Below the pieces are notes generated by a model, which was not told the DNA's origin, made no database searches, and saw nothing but the letters and a program-made list of their open reading frames with translations. A stretch of 64,000 nucleotides of DNA from Cryptomeria japonica. Its lineage: Eukaryota > Streptophyta > Pinopsida > Cupressales > Cupressaceae. Below are positions 25,206 through 36,922 of the stretch, piece by piece. Positions within the stretch are counted from its first letter, which is position 1. Each line of letters begins with the position of its first letter. The DNA is taken from the NCBI RefSeq assembly GCF_030272615.1, contig NC_081408.1:618384476-618448475 (forward strand). The letters are read 5' to 3'. Made by a program: the position numbers and the translations under genes.

Positions 25206-25996
25206 TGTTACTACTTATCAGATCACCGACATAAGAAATCTATTTATACAGCATGGATTAAAGATAAAAGTGTGAGACATGGATATACACAAGTGTATGA
25301 AACAAGACATGTGTGATGCATGAGAAAGCACTAAGTGTTATGACTATTATAGAGACACAGAGGTCACTGAGAAGGATTTCAGAGAACAATCAAAGAACAG
25401 AGTAAACAGAAGGGTTTACCGAGTTACTTTATGGGTTACCAAGGTGTGCTATAGGCAAGGTAATCTTATTTTGAGCACATAGAATCTACTATAACATTCC
25501 AGATGTAAAGTTGCAGATAGTTGTAAAGATTTTATTGAAAATTTTGAAGTTGTAAGAGAAACCTTTAATAGGGTAAAAGACTCTAATCAAGTCTATAAAT
25601 TGTAAAGCCTCTAACCAGGTGCATCATTTAGATTAAGTGTTGTAAAATCCTTTAGCAAGGTAGATCTAATAGATCTTGATACTCCTAACAGGGTAAGCTA
25701 TCAGAAATAGCTAAATATGTAGCTCTAACTGAGCAACCTTTATTATTGCAGTAGTGAAGTTGTGGGTGCCATCCCCACCGCAATTTTTCTCTCTAACCAA
25801 GAGTTTCTGTGTAACCAAAATATATGTGTTATGGAGTGAATCATGTATGGTTGTTATTTATTTGTTTTAGCTTTGTGTTATGTTACAACAATTTTTGGTT
25901 TATGCATAACAGTAAAGATATTGTTGATAAAAGGATTTGAAGTACTGATTCACCCCTCCCCTCTCAGTACATTAGCTTTCCATATTGGGCCTAACA
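25206..25996 (+). repeat. Element D 3' LTR with internal deletion
   Basis: 791 bp matching the 5' LTR at both ends but lacking about 380 bp. The breakpoints share ATCA: CTTATCA then GATCACCGAC here, against CTTATCAAG and GAATCAGATCATTGAC in the 5' copy. Confidence 0.88.
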
Positions 25997-26009
25997 TATC
26001 TATCATATG

Positions 26010-26300
26010 GAACTCTATCCTAGTGGCATTCCCTGTTCATCACAAAGTGCTGCTCTTTTTTAGTACTCCCTATTCATCACAAAGTACTACTTTCTATCCT
26101 AGTGGCATTCCCTGTTCATCACAAAGTGCTGCTCTTTTTTAGTACTCCCTGTTCATCACAAAGTATTGATTTTTATCCTAGTGGCATTCCCTGTTCATCA
26201 CAAAGTGCTGCTCTTTTTAGTACTCCTTGTTCATCACAAAGTACTGCTTTTTATCCTAGTAGCATTCCCTATTCATCACAAAGTGCTACTTTGATCCTAT
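26010..26300 (-). repeat. 79-bp minisatellite at the element D insertion site
   Basis: TCCTAGTGGCATTCCC recurs at about 26018, 26097, 26176 and 26254, with a further unit left of D at about 18321, so D inserted inside the array. On the minus strand each unit can read LCDEQG twice, with a stop in most units. It may be an expanded piece of the neighbouring antisense PMD gene; that is inference. Confidence 0.75.
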
Positions 26301-26735
26301 CCTAGGGCCTCTTCTTGAGTGTATCGTCTTGAGTAGTTTCCTAATAGGCAACATATGTTCTATCATAAAATTGTCGATCCTAGTCCTATCTGCTATTCTA
26401 GTCTTCCCTAGAGGACCTTCTTGAGTGTATCCTCTCAACAACTTATCCAATCGACAGCGTATGTTCATCACAAAACCGTCGATTTCACCTTGAAGACATA
26501 AACGTGCTTACATACTACACATAGGCACCTGCTTTGAATAGACACGCTTGAATCACACAGACGTGCCTCTAATCTACCTAGGTGCGCCTATCCTGCATAA
26601 ATGCACCTGCAAGACATAGATGCACTCGTATTGAACATAGATGATGCTGCATTCATAGACGCGCCTGACACAAACACAGACGCGCCTAGCCTACCCAGAC
26701 ACGCTTAGCACCAATGCAGACGTGCCTTAGCATTT
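26301..26735. repeat. Element B 3' segment with degenerate AGACGCGCCT repeats
   Basis: From about 26505 to 26735 roughly eleven diverged copies of AGACGYGCCT recur at intervals near 20 bp, in a GC-richer stretch. At 26301-26500 two copies of CTTGAGTGTATC with flanking text are 90-100 bp apart. No gene is seen. Confidence 0.6.
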
Positions 26736-27145
26736 TTTACCCATCGCTTGACATACCTAAAGTGCATTTATTACCTACCTAACATGTATTTATGACAATA
26801 ATTAATGCACCAAAGTACAAAGAGGTTTTGTGGTACTTACTGGCTCTCCTGCATCTGCTGGCCTTTGAAATCAGCAAACGCGATTGAATCTGTGTACCAA
26901 TGCCATCGCTGTTGACTGTTGACTGCTCTCTGCTCTCTTTGCACTCTGATCTCTTAGGTGTGTGGATGACAATGAGGATGTTTTTCCCTCATATCCTATC
27001 TTATAGACTACCCTAGCCCTAGTCTCTCGAGTCAGTCTTCTTTATCCCGTGACTCTATCACTCTATCCTATCCAATCAGTCTATTCTACCCTTTCTTTCT
27101 TATCGAGAGATTGTCTGCGATCTTTTCAGGCATTTCCATCCAATC

Positions 27146-27250
27146 TCTCGAGGGGGCATATCATTCCCATCTTGGGGCAACTTTGTATCAGTTCATCTTA
27201 TCTTCTTTGAAACAACGCGACAAGCTACATTGTCTCAAAGAGGGGCAAAA
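27146..27250 (+). promoter_or_regulatory. Element B polypurine tracts
   Basis: CTCGAGGGGGCATA at about 27147-27160 and CAAAGAGGGGCAAAA ending at 27250 next to the LTR. Element C has both at the same relative places (CTCGAGGGGGCATG at about 52864, CAAAGAGAGGCAAAA ending at 52964). Confidence 0.7.
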
Positions 27251-28040
27251 TGTAGACACCTAAAATTGTCCTGTCTAATTAAATAAATATTTTATTTATT
27301 TAATTGTTTAAGCCTAATTCTTTTATTAATTAAATAAATCTTTATTTATTTAATTAATTCATTTATCCTCTTCTAGCCTTATTTCTCATTTAAATAAATA
27401 CTATTATTTATTTAAATTATCCTTTTCCTAAATTAAATAAATATTTCATTTATTTAATTGATCCCACTTCCTCTATTAATTAAATAAATATTTATTTATT
27501 TAATTAATTCATTAGCCTTTTCCACCCATGACACGTGTCATTCATCTCTTAATTCCTACACTACCTACCCTCTCATTATTTTATTATTTCTTTTACCTAC
27601 CCTCTAATCTTAGCCAACAATTTATCTTTTACGCCTCGCAATCTTATCCCTCCATTTCTTATAGTGTCTTCTATATAAGGAGATGCTTCCTTCATTATCA
27701 ACCCTATTCAACTATTGAACTAATCATTCTAATCATTCTACCCGACGACCCTAGCATTCAAACTTTCATATGCGATCAAGCCTACTTGCAACCACATTTT
27801 CATTCTTTGTTGAGGTCTTGTGCACACATAAAATCTGAGAGCAAATATGTCAAGAAAGATCAATGGAGATAGGAAGAATGGAGATCCAAACCCTATTGGA
27901 CATGTGATGGTATAATCCTTGTGATTTTATTTGATTTGTATTGTCTTAGGTAATCTTCATATGTTATGGTGGATCTTTGTTGTTGTTAGGCTAGGGTTTT
28001 GTGGTTGAATTCATTTAGTCTTTCAATATTGTTGTTTCCA
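27251..28040 (+). repeat. Element B 3' LTR, first 790 bp
   Basis: Matches 2324-3113 with few changes up to GTTGTTTCCA, where transposon G interrupts it. The remaining 15 bp are at 43903-43917. Confidence 0.92.
28036..28040. repeat. Target-site duplication TTCCA of transposon G
   Basis: TTCCA at 28036-28040 and again at 43898-43902. The uninterrupted LTR (3106-3120) has a single TTTCCATTTTCAC, so the target before insertion is known from the sister LTR. Confidence 0.85.
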
Positions 28041-28070
28041 GGTATGTGCAGGATCATGGTGTGCCAAAAC
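28041..28070 (+). repeat. Transposon G left terminal inverted repeat
   Basis: About 23 of 29 positions match the inverted right end when one gap is allowed; the longest shared blocks are GTGCAGGAT and GCCAAAA. Confidence 0.75.
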
Positions 28071-28912
28071 AGGCCCTTAAGTGGCAATGAAATTTCAGAA
28101 AAATCAAAGTTATGCAACTTGACATGAAAATTTGAATAAGTTGTGAACATTATTTTTAAAATATGTAAGAAGAGAATATATAGAAAATTGAATGTAGTTT
28201 CTAAGCTACTAGTTGTTTTTTGGAAAAAAAAAATCTTATTTGATGAAAATTTCAAATTTCAATGCAGTGGTACTAAAATTTCAGGAAAAAAATAAGAAGT
28301 AGACGTATGTTTGACCACCCTAATCAAAATCAAATATTAATATTTTTTTATAATATTTATAATATAAGTATTAGACTCATGTCCGAATGTGACACATTAT
28401 TTTTTTTAATTTTTTATGAATTAAATAATTATTTATGATTTTTTTACTACAGCTTTTCAGAAATTTAGAAACTCCTATGTTTGACCACCTTAACTTGGTC
28501 AAAACCTTATGAATTTTTTTTTTTAAAATTTTTTCCCTATAGTAGACAAAGCATAGGATGTGACACATGTTTTGGTTTCAAAAAATGTTATACTGTTTGA
28601 AAGTTATGAGTGTTTTTCAATCAGTATATCAACCAGGACTATAGTTAGAATTCAATTAGAAAATAAATAATAATTATATACTAAAGTTGAAATAAGACAA
28701 GCCTTATATTGTTGGAAAGCTGGGAACGTCCTTAAAAAACCCTTTTCATTTTATCAATTTTGGCTACAAAAAAAGTCGTCAGCCACCAGTGTAAAGTCTG
28801 GAAAACTAGGGAATATTGAAAAACACATTTTTTCAGTTGACTTTCTAGGCTTGTAAATTCCAAGCCTAATACGAAAGCATTCCCGAGCCGAAATTTGAAA
28901 TTTGAAAATTTG
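28071..28912. other. Transposon G left subterminal region
   Basis: AT-rich, with homopolymer T runs and no gene. GTTTGACCACC occurs twice (about 28310 and 28479). Nothing else stands out. Confidence 0.5.
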
Positions 28913-29050
28913 AGTACAAAAATTTGCGGTCCTCGATGAATTTCCCTTTGCCGCCATTTATGAAGTAAACTGCCACATGGCAGAAATCCGATATCCAATT
29001 AAATCGGATATCGGATTTTATTAGTCATATTTTAAAGAGGGAGAGAAGGA

Positions 29051-29131
<81 letters not shown>

Positions 29132-29314
29132 AGAGGGGGAGAGGGAGAGGGAGAGAGAGAGAGAGAGGGGGGGGAGAGAGGGAGAGGGAGAGAGAGAGAG
29201 GGGGAGAGAGAGAGAGAAGGAGAGAGAGAGAGAGAGGGAGAGAGAGAAGAGGAGGGAGAGAGGGAGAGAGAGAGAGGGAGGGAGAGAGGTAGAGGGAGGA
29301 GAGGGAGAGAGGTA

Positions 29315-29369
<55 letters not shown>

Positions 29370-29402
29370 AGGGAGAGAGAGAGAGAGAGAGAGGGAGGGA
29401 GG

Positions 29403-29441
<39 letters not shown>

Positions 29442-29462
29442 AGAGAGAGAGAGAGAGAGAGA
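28913..29462. repeat. Left arm of the giant inverted repeat with (GA)n tract
   Basis: From GTACAAAAATTTGCGG at 28913 through CCACATGGCAGAAATCCGAT, then a GA-rich microsatellite at about 29036-29462. Its reverse complement matches 33156-33700 in order. The head holds the palindrome pair around GATATC at 28984-29019. Frames through the GA tract encode only Glu/Arg or Ser/Leu repeats and are not genes. Confidence 0.88.
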
Positions 29463-32400
29463 GACCATATGACCCCTAATGACACAATTTGGTGTCTTAA
29501 GGGGTCATATGGTGTCTTGGGACACCATAGGACCCCTTAAGAAACCAAATCATGTCGTTAGGGGTCATATTGTGTCTTACGACCCATAACTATGACCCCT
29601 AATGATAGTTATGTGATATGGTGTCCCATGAACCCTTATGACCTCTCAGGACACCATATGACCCCTAATGACACCATATTGGGTCGCTTTGGGTCATATT
29701 ATGTCCTAAGGGGTCATATTGTGGTCTGTGACCCCTTAGGACACCATATGACCCCTAACAACATGATTTGGTGTCTTCAGGGGTCCTATGGTGTCATTAG
29801 GGGTCATATGGTGTCCGTAGGGTTCATATGGTGTCTTGGGACACCATAGGACCCATTAGGACACAATATGACCCCTTAGGACACAATATGACCCAAAGCA
29901 ACCCAATATGGTGTCATTAGGGGTCACATGGTGTCCTAAGAGGTCATAAGGGCTCATGGGACACCATATGAACCCTATGGACACCATATGACCCCTATGG
30001 ACACCATATGACCCCTAACGACACCATCGGACCCCTTAAGACACCAAATCATGTCGTTAGGGGTCATATTGTGTCCTAAGGGGTCCTATGGTGTCCCAAG
30101 ACACCATATGACACCTATGGACACCATATGACCCCTAACGACACCATAGGACCCCTTAAGACACCAAATTGTGTCGTTAGAGGTCATATTGTGTCCTACG
30201 AGGTCGTAGGACACAATATGACCTCTAATGACACAATTTGGTGTCTTAAGGGGTCTTATGGTGTCACAAGACACCATATGATCCCTAACGACACCATAGG
30301 ATCCCTTAAGACACCAAATCATAACATTAGGGGTCAAATTGTGTCTTACAAGGTCGTAGGACACAATATGACCCCTAACAACATGATTTGGTGTCTTAAG
30401 GGGTCCGATGGTGTCGTTAGGGGTCATATGGTGTCCATAGGGGTCATATGGTGTTGCATGAACCCTTATGACCTCTTAGGACACTATATGACCCCTAATG
30501 ACACCATATTCAGTTGCTTTGGGTCATATTGTGTTGTTAGGGGTCATATTGTGTCTTAAGGGGTCCTATGGTGTCCCAAGACACCATATGACCCCTATGG
30601 ACACCATATGACCCCTAACGACATGATAGGATCCCTTAAGACACCAAATCATGTCGTTAGGGGTCATATTGTTATCTATGACCCCGTACGACACAATATG
30701 ATCCCTAACGATATTATTCGGTGTCTTAAGGGGTCATATGGTGTCCATAGGGGTCATATGGTGTCTTGGGACACCATAGGACCCCTTAATACACCGTATG
30801 ACCCCTAATGACACCATATTGAGTCGCTTTGGGTCATATTGTGTCGTTAGGGGTCATATTGTGTCTTAAGGGGTCCTCTAGTGTCCCAAGACACCATATG
30901 ACCCCTATGGACACCATAGGACCCCTAATAACACCATAGGACCCCTTAAGACACCAAATCATGTCGTTAGGGGTCATATTGTGTCCTACGACCCCGTACG
31001 ACACAATATGATCCCTAACGATATGATTTGGTGTCTTAAGGGTCCTATGGTGTCGTTAGGGGTCATATGGTGTCCATAGGGGTCATATAGTGTCTTGGAA
31101 CACCATAGGACCCCTTAAGACACCATATGACCCCTAATGACACCATATTGGGTCGCTTTGGGTCATATTGTGTCATTAGGGGTCATATTGTGTCTTAAGG
31201 GGTCCTATGGTGTCCCAAGACACCATATGACCCCTATGGACACCATATGACCCCTAATGACACGATAGGACCCCTTAAGACACCAAATCATATCGTTAGG
31301 GGTCATATTGTGTCCTACGACCCCGTACGACACAATATGATCCCTAACGATATGATTTGGTGTCTTAAGGGGTCCTATGGTGTTGTTAGGGGTCATATGG
31401 TGTCTTGGGACACCATAGGACCCCTTAAGACACCATATGACCCCTAATGAAACCATATTGGGTCGCTTTGGGTCATATTGTGTCGTTAGGGGTCATATTG
31501 TGTCTTAAGGTGTCCTATGGTGTCCCAAGACAGTATATGACCCCTAACGACACCATAGGACACCTTAAGACGCCAAATCATGTCGTTAGGGATCATATTA
31601 TGTCGTACAGGGTCGTAGGACATAATATGATGCCTAACAACATGATTTGGTGTCTTAAGGGGTCCTATGGTGTCGTTAGGGGTCATATGGTGTCCATAGG
31701 GGTCATATGGTGTCTTGGGACACCATAGGACCCCTTAAGACACAATATGACCCCTTCGGACATAATATGACCCAAAGTGACCCAATATGGTGTCATTAGG
31801 GGTCATATGGTGTCCTAAGAGGTCATAAGGGTTCATGGGACACCATATGACCCCTATGGACACCATATGACCCCTATGGACACCATCGAACCCCTTAAGA
31901 CACCAAATCATGTCGTTAGGGGTCATATAGTGTCTTAAGGGGTCCTATGGTGTCCCAAGACACCATATGATCCCTATGGACAACATATGACCCCTAACGA
32001 CACCATAGGACCCCTTAAGACACCAAATCATGTCGTTAGGGGTCATATTGTGTCTTATGGGGTCGTAGGACACAATATGACTCCTAACGACACAATTTGG
32101 TGTCTTAAGGGGTCTTATGGTGTCACAAGACACCATATGATCCCTAACAACACCATAGGACCCCTCAAGACACCAAATCATAACATTAGGGGTCATATTG
32201 TGTCTTACGGGGTCGTAGGACACAATATGACACCTAACAACATGATTTTGGTGTCTTAAGTGGTCCGATGGTGTCGTTAGGGGTCATATGGTGTCCATAG
32301 GGGTCATATGGTGTCCCATGAACCCTTATGATCTCTTAGGACACCATATGACCCCTAATGACACCATATTGGGTCGCTTTGGGTCATATTGTGTCGTTAG

Positions 32401-33155
32401 GGGTCATATTGTGTCTTAAGGGGTCCTATGGTGTCCCAAGACACCATATGACCCCTAACAACACCATATGGGACACCATAGGACCCCTAACGACACCATA
32501 TGACCCCTAACGACACCATATGACCACTTAGGACACCAAATCATGTCGTTAGGGGTCATATTGTGTCCTACGACACAATATGATCCCTAACGATATTATT
32601 TGGTGTCTTAAGGGGTCCTATGGTGTCGTTAGGGGTTATATGGTGTCCATAGGGGTCATATGTTGTCCCATGAACCCTTATGACCTCTTAGGACACCATA
32701 TGACCCCTAATGACACCATATTGGGTCGCTTTGGGTCATATTGTGTTGTTAGGGGTCATATTGTGTCTTAAGGGGTCCTATGGTGTCCCAAGACACTATA
32801 TGACCCCTATGGACACCATATGACCCCTAACGACACCATAGGACACAATATGACCCCTAGCGACATGATTTGGTGTCTTAAGGGGTCCTATGGTGTCGTT
32901 AGGGGTCATATGGTGTCCATAGGGGTCATATGGTGTCTTGGGACACCATAGGACCCCTTAAGACACAATATGACCCCTTATGACACAATATGACCCAAAG
33001 CGACCCAATATGGTGTCATTAGGGGTCATATGGTGTCCTAAGAGGTCATAAGGGTTCATGGGACACCATATGACCCCTATGGACACCATATGACCCCTAA
33101 CAACACCATCGGACCCCTTAAGATACCAAATCATGTCGTTAGGGCTCATATTGTG
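29463..33155. repeat. Array of about 185 20-bp units in both orientations
   Basis: The unit GACACCATATGACCCCTAAC and its inverse GTTAGGGGTCATATGGTGTC tile the region end to end with few indels. Blocks of several units switch orientation many times. Because 3 units are 60 bp, frames stay open on both strands and give repetitive peptides such as TPNDTIGPLKTPN; I treat these as by-products. A landmark word TTGGGTCGCTTTGGGTCAT marks higher-order blocks (plus at 29681, 31150, 31460, 32371 and 32723; inverted near 29885, 31766 and 32990). Confidence 0.92.
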
Positions 33156-33173
33156 TCTCTCTCTCCCTCTCTC

Positions 33174-33215
<42 letters not shown>

Positions 33216-33320
33216 TCCTCCTCTCTCTCTCTCTCCCTCTCTCCCTCTCCTCCTTTCTCTCTCTCTCTCTCTCTCCCTCTCCTCCTCTCCTCCTCTCTCT
33301 CTCTCTCCTCTCTCTCTCCC

Positions 33321-33376
<56 letters not shown>

Positions 33377-33700
33377 TCTCCCTCTCCTCTCTCTCTCTCC
33401 CTCTTTCCCTCTCCTCCTCCTCTCTCTCTCTATCTCTCTCTCTCCCTCTCCTCCTCTCTCTCTCTCTCCCTCTCTCCCTCTCCTCCTCTCTCTCTCTCTC
33501 TCTCTCTCTCCCTCTCCTCTCTCTCTCCTCCTCTCTCTCTCTTCCTCTCTCCCTCTCCTACTCCTCTCTCTCTCTCTCTAAAATATGACCAATAAAATCC
33601 GATATCTGATTTAATCGGATATTAGATTTCTGCCATGTGGCAATTTAGTTCGTAAATGGTGGCAACAGGAATTTTTTTGGGGGACCACATATTTTTGTAC
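33156..33700. repeat. Right arm of the giant inverted repeat with (CT)n tract
   Basis: CT-rich tract to 33579, then TAAAATATGACCAATAAAAT, the GATATC palindromes at 33596-33629, TGCCATGTGGCA and ending ATTTTTGTAC. This mirrors 28913-29462. Confidence 0.88.
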
Positions 33701-33928
33701 TAAAATCGGATATCAGATTTTATCAGATATCTGATTTTGGTACTAAAAACCCAAAAAAAAAGGGTTTGTGGGCCAGTCTGTTAATTCCAAGGGCCAAAGT
33801 CTGGGTCCTATGTTTTCTATCAACGATCATGGGGTTGCAGACAGCTAGAGACAAATTAGTGCTTTTGGGAGATTCTTAAAGTGAAAACTTACATTGTCAA
33901 TCATGAAGGAGCATATGTGTGGAGGGAA
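33701..33928. other. Spacer before the transposase, with a palindrome pair
   Basis: AAAATCGGATATCAGATTTT and ATCAGATATCTGATTTT lie at 33702-33740. The rest, up to the chosen transposase start, may be its 5' leader; no clear TATA box is seen. Confidence 0.5.
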
Positions 33929-36922
33929 ATGGGGAGTAGTAGTCGTCGAAAGTCTAAACGCAAAAGAAAACTTTCAAATGACCAAGTTGAAGTGTATAGA
34001 GAAAGAGATAGAGAATGTCATAGGAGGAGAAGACAAGGTATGTTAAATATTGCTAATGTTACTTCAACTGAAGAGGAAATTGAAATTGAAAATGTGCCAC
34101 AAGTTATTGAAAATGAAAATGTAGATTTTGAAAGTGAAAATATTGAAAATGTTGAAAGTGATAATGAAAATGCTCAACATGTGGAAAATGTGCCACAAGT
34201 TATTGAAAATGAAAATGTAGATTTTGAAAGTGAAAATTTTGAAAAATTTGAAAATGTTGAAAGTGATAATGAAAATGCTCAACATTTGGAAAATTTTGAC
34301 ATAGGAGGTGAAAATGTGGAAAACTTTAACATTGAAGGTGGAATTTCCTCACCAAGTGAACCATATGTAACACCTAATTACTTTAGAAATGAAGACCCTC
34401 TCATGGATGAAAGACAAATTCCAAATCCAAGACCTTCAAGAACCCCAAAATGGTTATTTGAAATCGATGAGAACATTATTGTGAATCTTGAAGGCAAGAG
34501 GTCAACAAGAACCGTTCAGTTGTGGGCTACAAAACTTTTCAACCAAAATTTTAGCAATAAGACATTGACCGAGCAATGCCAACTCTTTGTTCAATTGCTA
34601 AAGATGATAAAGATGAGACCATTGCTAAACAAATTGAAGATTCGTATGAACAAGAAAATGGAGAGAAATTCTATTATTGCAAAAAATCTATTTCACACTC
34701 TCAATTCTATTGGAAAGAATACCAAATAAAGAGATAAGAGAGCCGCTCGAAGAGTAATTACAACCTCCTTAGTAAGCCATCAATTGAGGAAGGCTTGTCA
34801 AATGAGACAAACTTGTGTTGATTTTAACATAAACCATAAAAATTTGGATAGAGCACTTGCACAAAGACAAAGACTTGATGATCCACTTCAACAAGATACA
34901 TGGGCATTTGGTGGGAGGCTTCCACGTGTTGATAGAAAGTTGACTGACAATGTGAAGGAAGAGATTCAACAATTTTGGCACTCTAATTCTAGAGTGTCGC
35001 CCAATGTAAAGGACGTTTTGAAATTAAGAATCGGCAACCGAGACCACACACCGCATCCCAAACATTTCTTGGAATCAAGCCAAACAATGTTGTACAAAAT
35101 TTTTTGTGAATTACATCCAACTTTGCAAATATCACAAAGGGCCTTTGAATCTTTGAAACCATTTTATTGTGTTCCTCTTAAGATTTGCAATACCTATTGT
35201 TGCAAGTACCATGTGGAGTTTTCAATGTACCATGAACTTTTATGTCATATTCATTCTACGATGCATACTAATGAGATGTTGCAGGAGTGTGGTGCAATGT
35301 TATTTCCGAGATCATCAAGAGACTTGCAAGATCTATTTTTATGCCCTAGAGATGATGGCTGCTATTTCTATAGAAATTATTGTTTGAATGAGAAGTGCTC
35401 AGAATGCGATGGGTTGTCAAAGTTTGTTTCGTGTTTTCATGAGGGCAGAGAACACGAGTTTGAAAATAATTATGTTGAGAAAAAAAGATACGAGATAGTG
35501 AAATATACTGTGAAGAGTGGAGGTGAAGGTTCTAGATGCGAATTAGTCTCAAGAGAAGTGAGTATTGCTGATTTTATTTTGGATTTTAAGGAAAATATTT
35601 TCTACAAGTATGCAAGGCACACCCATAGGTCTCAGTGGTTGGATCAACAGTTCAGGATGTGTAAGAACTCTTTCCCGATTGGCACTATTGTATCGGTGAT
35701 TGATTTTGCAGAGAACTATACATTGCAACCACAAAATGAGGTACAGTCTCAGTACTACAATTTAGTCCAAATTGCTATTTTTGTTCACATTACATATAGA
35801 CATGCTCCTGATAGTATAGAAGAGGACAGGAAGATAATCAGGGAGTATCATTTTTATATGAGCGATGATAGATCACAGTCCTCCGAGTATGTGCAACATT
35901 CTTTCGAGAATTTGTTTGAGTTCTTGCATGAGAAAGATATTGAAATTGATCGACATATAATATGGTCAGATAACTATACAGGTCAATTCAATAATGCGTG
36001 TATGTTTTATTGGTTGAGTAGAATGCATGTGGAGAGGCGTATACCTCATATTTGGTGTTTTTTTGAGGTGAGGCATGGGAAGGGAGAGCATGATGGAGCA
36101 TGTTTGAAGAGAGCTCTAGTTAAGGAGCAACTGAGGATTTTAGGTGCAAATTTCTCTGATGCACATTCTATTGTTGATTGGTGTAGTTTAGCATTGTCAC
36201 ATGGAGGTACTCTTGATTCAGCAGTGAGCAGATTCTTTTGGTTGGTTGAGGAGGGAATAGTGGGAGATAGATTGGACTGTCAAACAATTAAAGATTCTTC
36301 AAAGATGCATTCATTTCTTAGCTCAGATGCAAGTACATGGACCATTTGGACATGAGCATTGGCTTGTTTTTGTTAGAGTTGTCTTCGGTGTGATTGGGAT
36401 CAGTGTGAGTCAAGTGAGTGGGTTGATACGTGGGTTCCCCACTATCTAACTCCTTTATCTCAAACAATATCCTTGTCAAATGATGACATGGAAAGTTCAC
36501 TTGAGTATGATCGTCTATCAGATCTTGTACAACCAGGACATGTTTTTGCAGTTGTTGCACTGCAAGGGAATGAAGAGAGATTAGAATATTGGTTGGCACG
36601 ATGTGTACAGGGAAAACAAAAGCTAACACAACCAGTGACAGATGATGATGGGTTCACATATCCTACAGGTTCAGTTGTTGTTGTGGGAACTTGGTTGCGA
36701 ACATACATGATTAGAAAGAATGGCATACTTGCATTTGAAGACTATGAGAGACACAAAACCATTATAATGTATTCACACCTTATTATAGCTACAAATGTCA
36801 AGTTGTTGAAGCATCAAGCAAAACCGAAGACCAAAGAGCTATGGACAGTGACTACTGCTGATCATGAAGCAATACTGGATACTCTTAAACAAAGAGATGA
36901 CCCTTCAGGCACACTTGAGTAG
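33929..36922 (+). pseudogene. Transposon G transposase (D-D-D type), decayed
   Basis: The start MGSSSRRKSKRKRKL at 33929 gives a basic, nuclear-signal-like N-terminus; an in-frame Met at 33881 also exists. An acidic region follows with a tandem 32-residue duplication (34091-34294). Reading switches frame at about 34575-34730 (IEDSYEQENGEKFYYC lies in the other frame) and returns. The core 34784-36355 has cysteine clusters (CNTYCCKYH; CLNEKCSECDG) and catalytic candidates VIDFAENY (Asp at 35702), IIWSDNYTGQF (Asp at 35969) and HGKGEHDGACLKR (Asp at 36092). TGA at 36353 and TAG at 36374 separate a Cys-rich tail (CLRCDWDQCESSEWVDTW) running to 36922. Likely cut-and-paste transposase; dead as it stands. 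Confidence 0.78.

Larger units (their letters stand above)
18380..25996 (+). mobile_element. Element D: pol-less Copia-like LTR retrotransposon
   Basis: 7617 bp with duplication TATCT and LTRs of 1171 and 791 bp. Same plan as A in the opposite direction: initiator-Met-type primer site, ORF1 with coiled coil and five zinc knuckles, long ORF2 alignable to A's, two polypurine tracts. No pol domain is found. Sequence divergence from A is large, so these are separate families that kept the same two genes. Confidence 0.88.

Noticed and set aside
27001-27250. Separate element next to the B 3' LTR
   Set aside because: The two polypurine tracts and their spacing match element C, so this is the normal 3' end of B.
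29463-33155. CRISPR-like array
   Set aside because: Units are contiguous and invert orientation, there are no unique spacers, no cas genes, and the context is a plant transposon.
29021-33588. Several overlapping open frames of 60-160 codons in the GA/CT tracts and the 20-bp array
   Set aside because: They encode only Ser-Leu, Glu-Arg or 20-residue periodic peptides, appear on both strands, and follow from the repeat period being compatible with codons.
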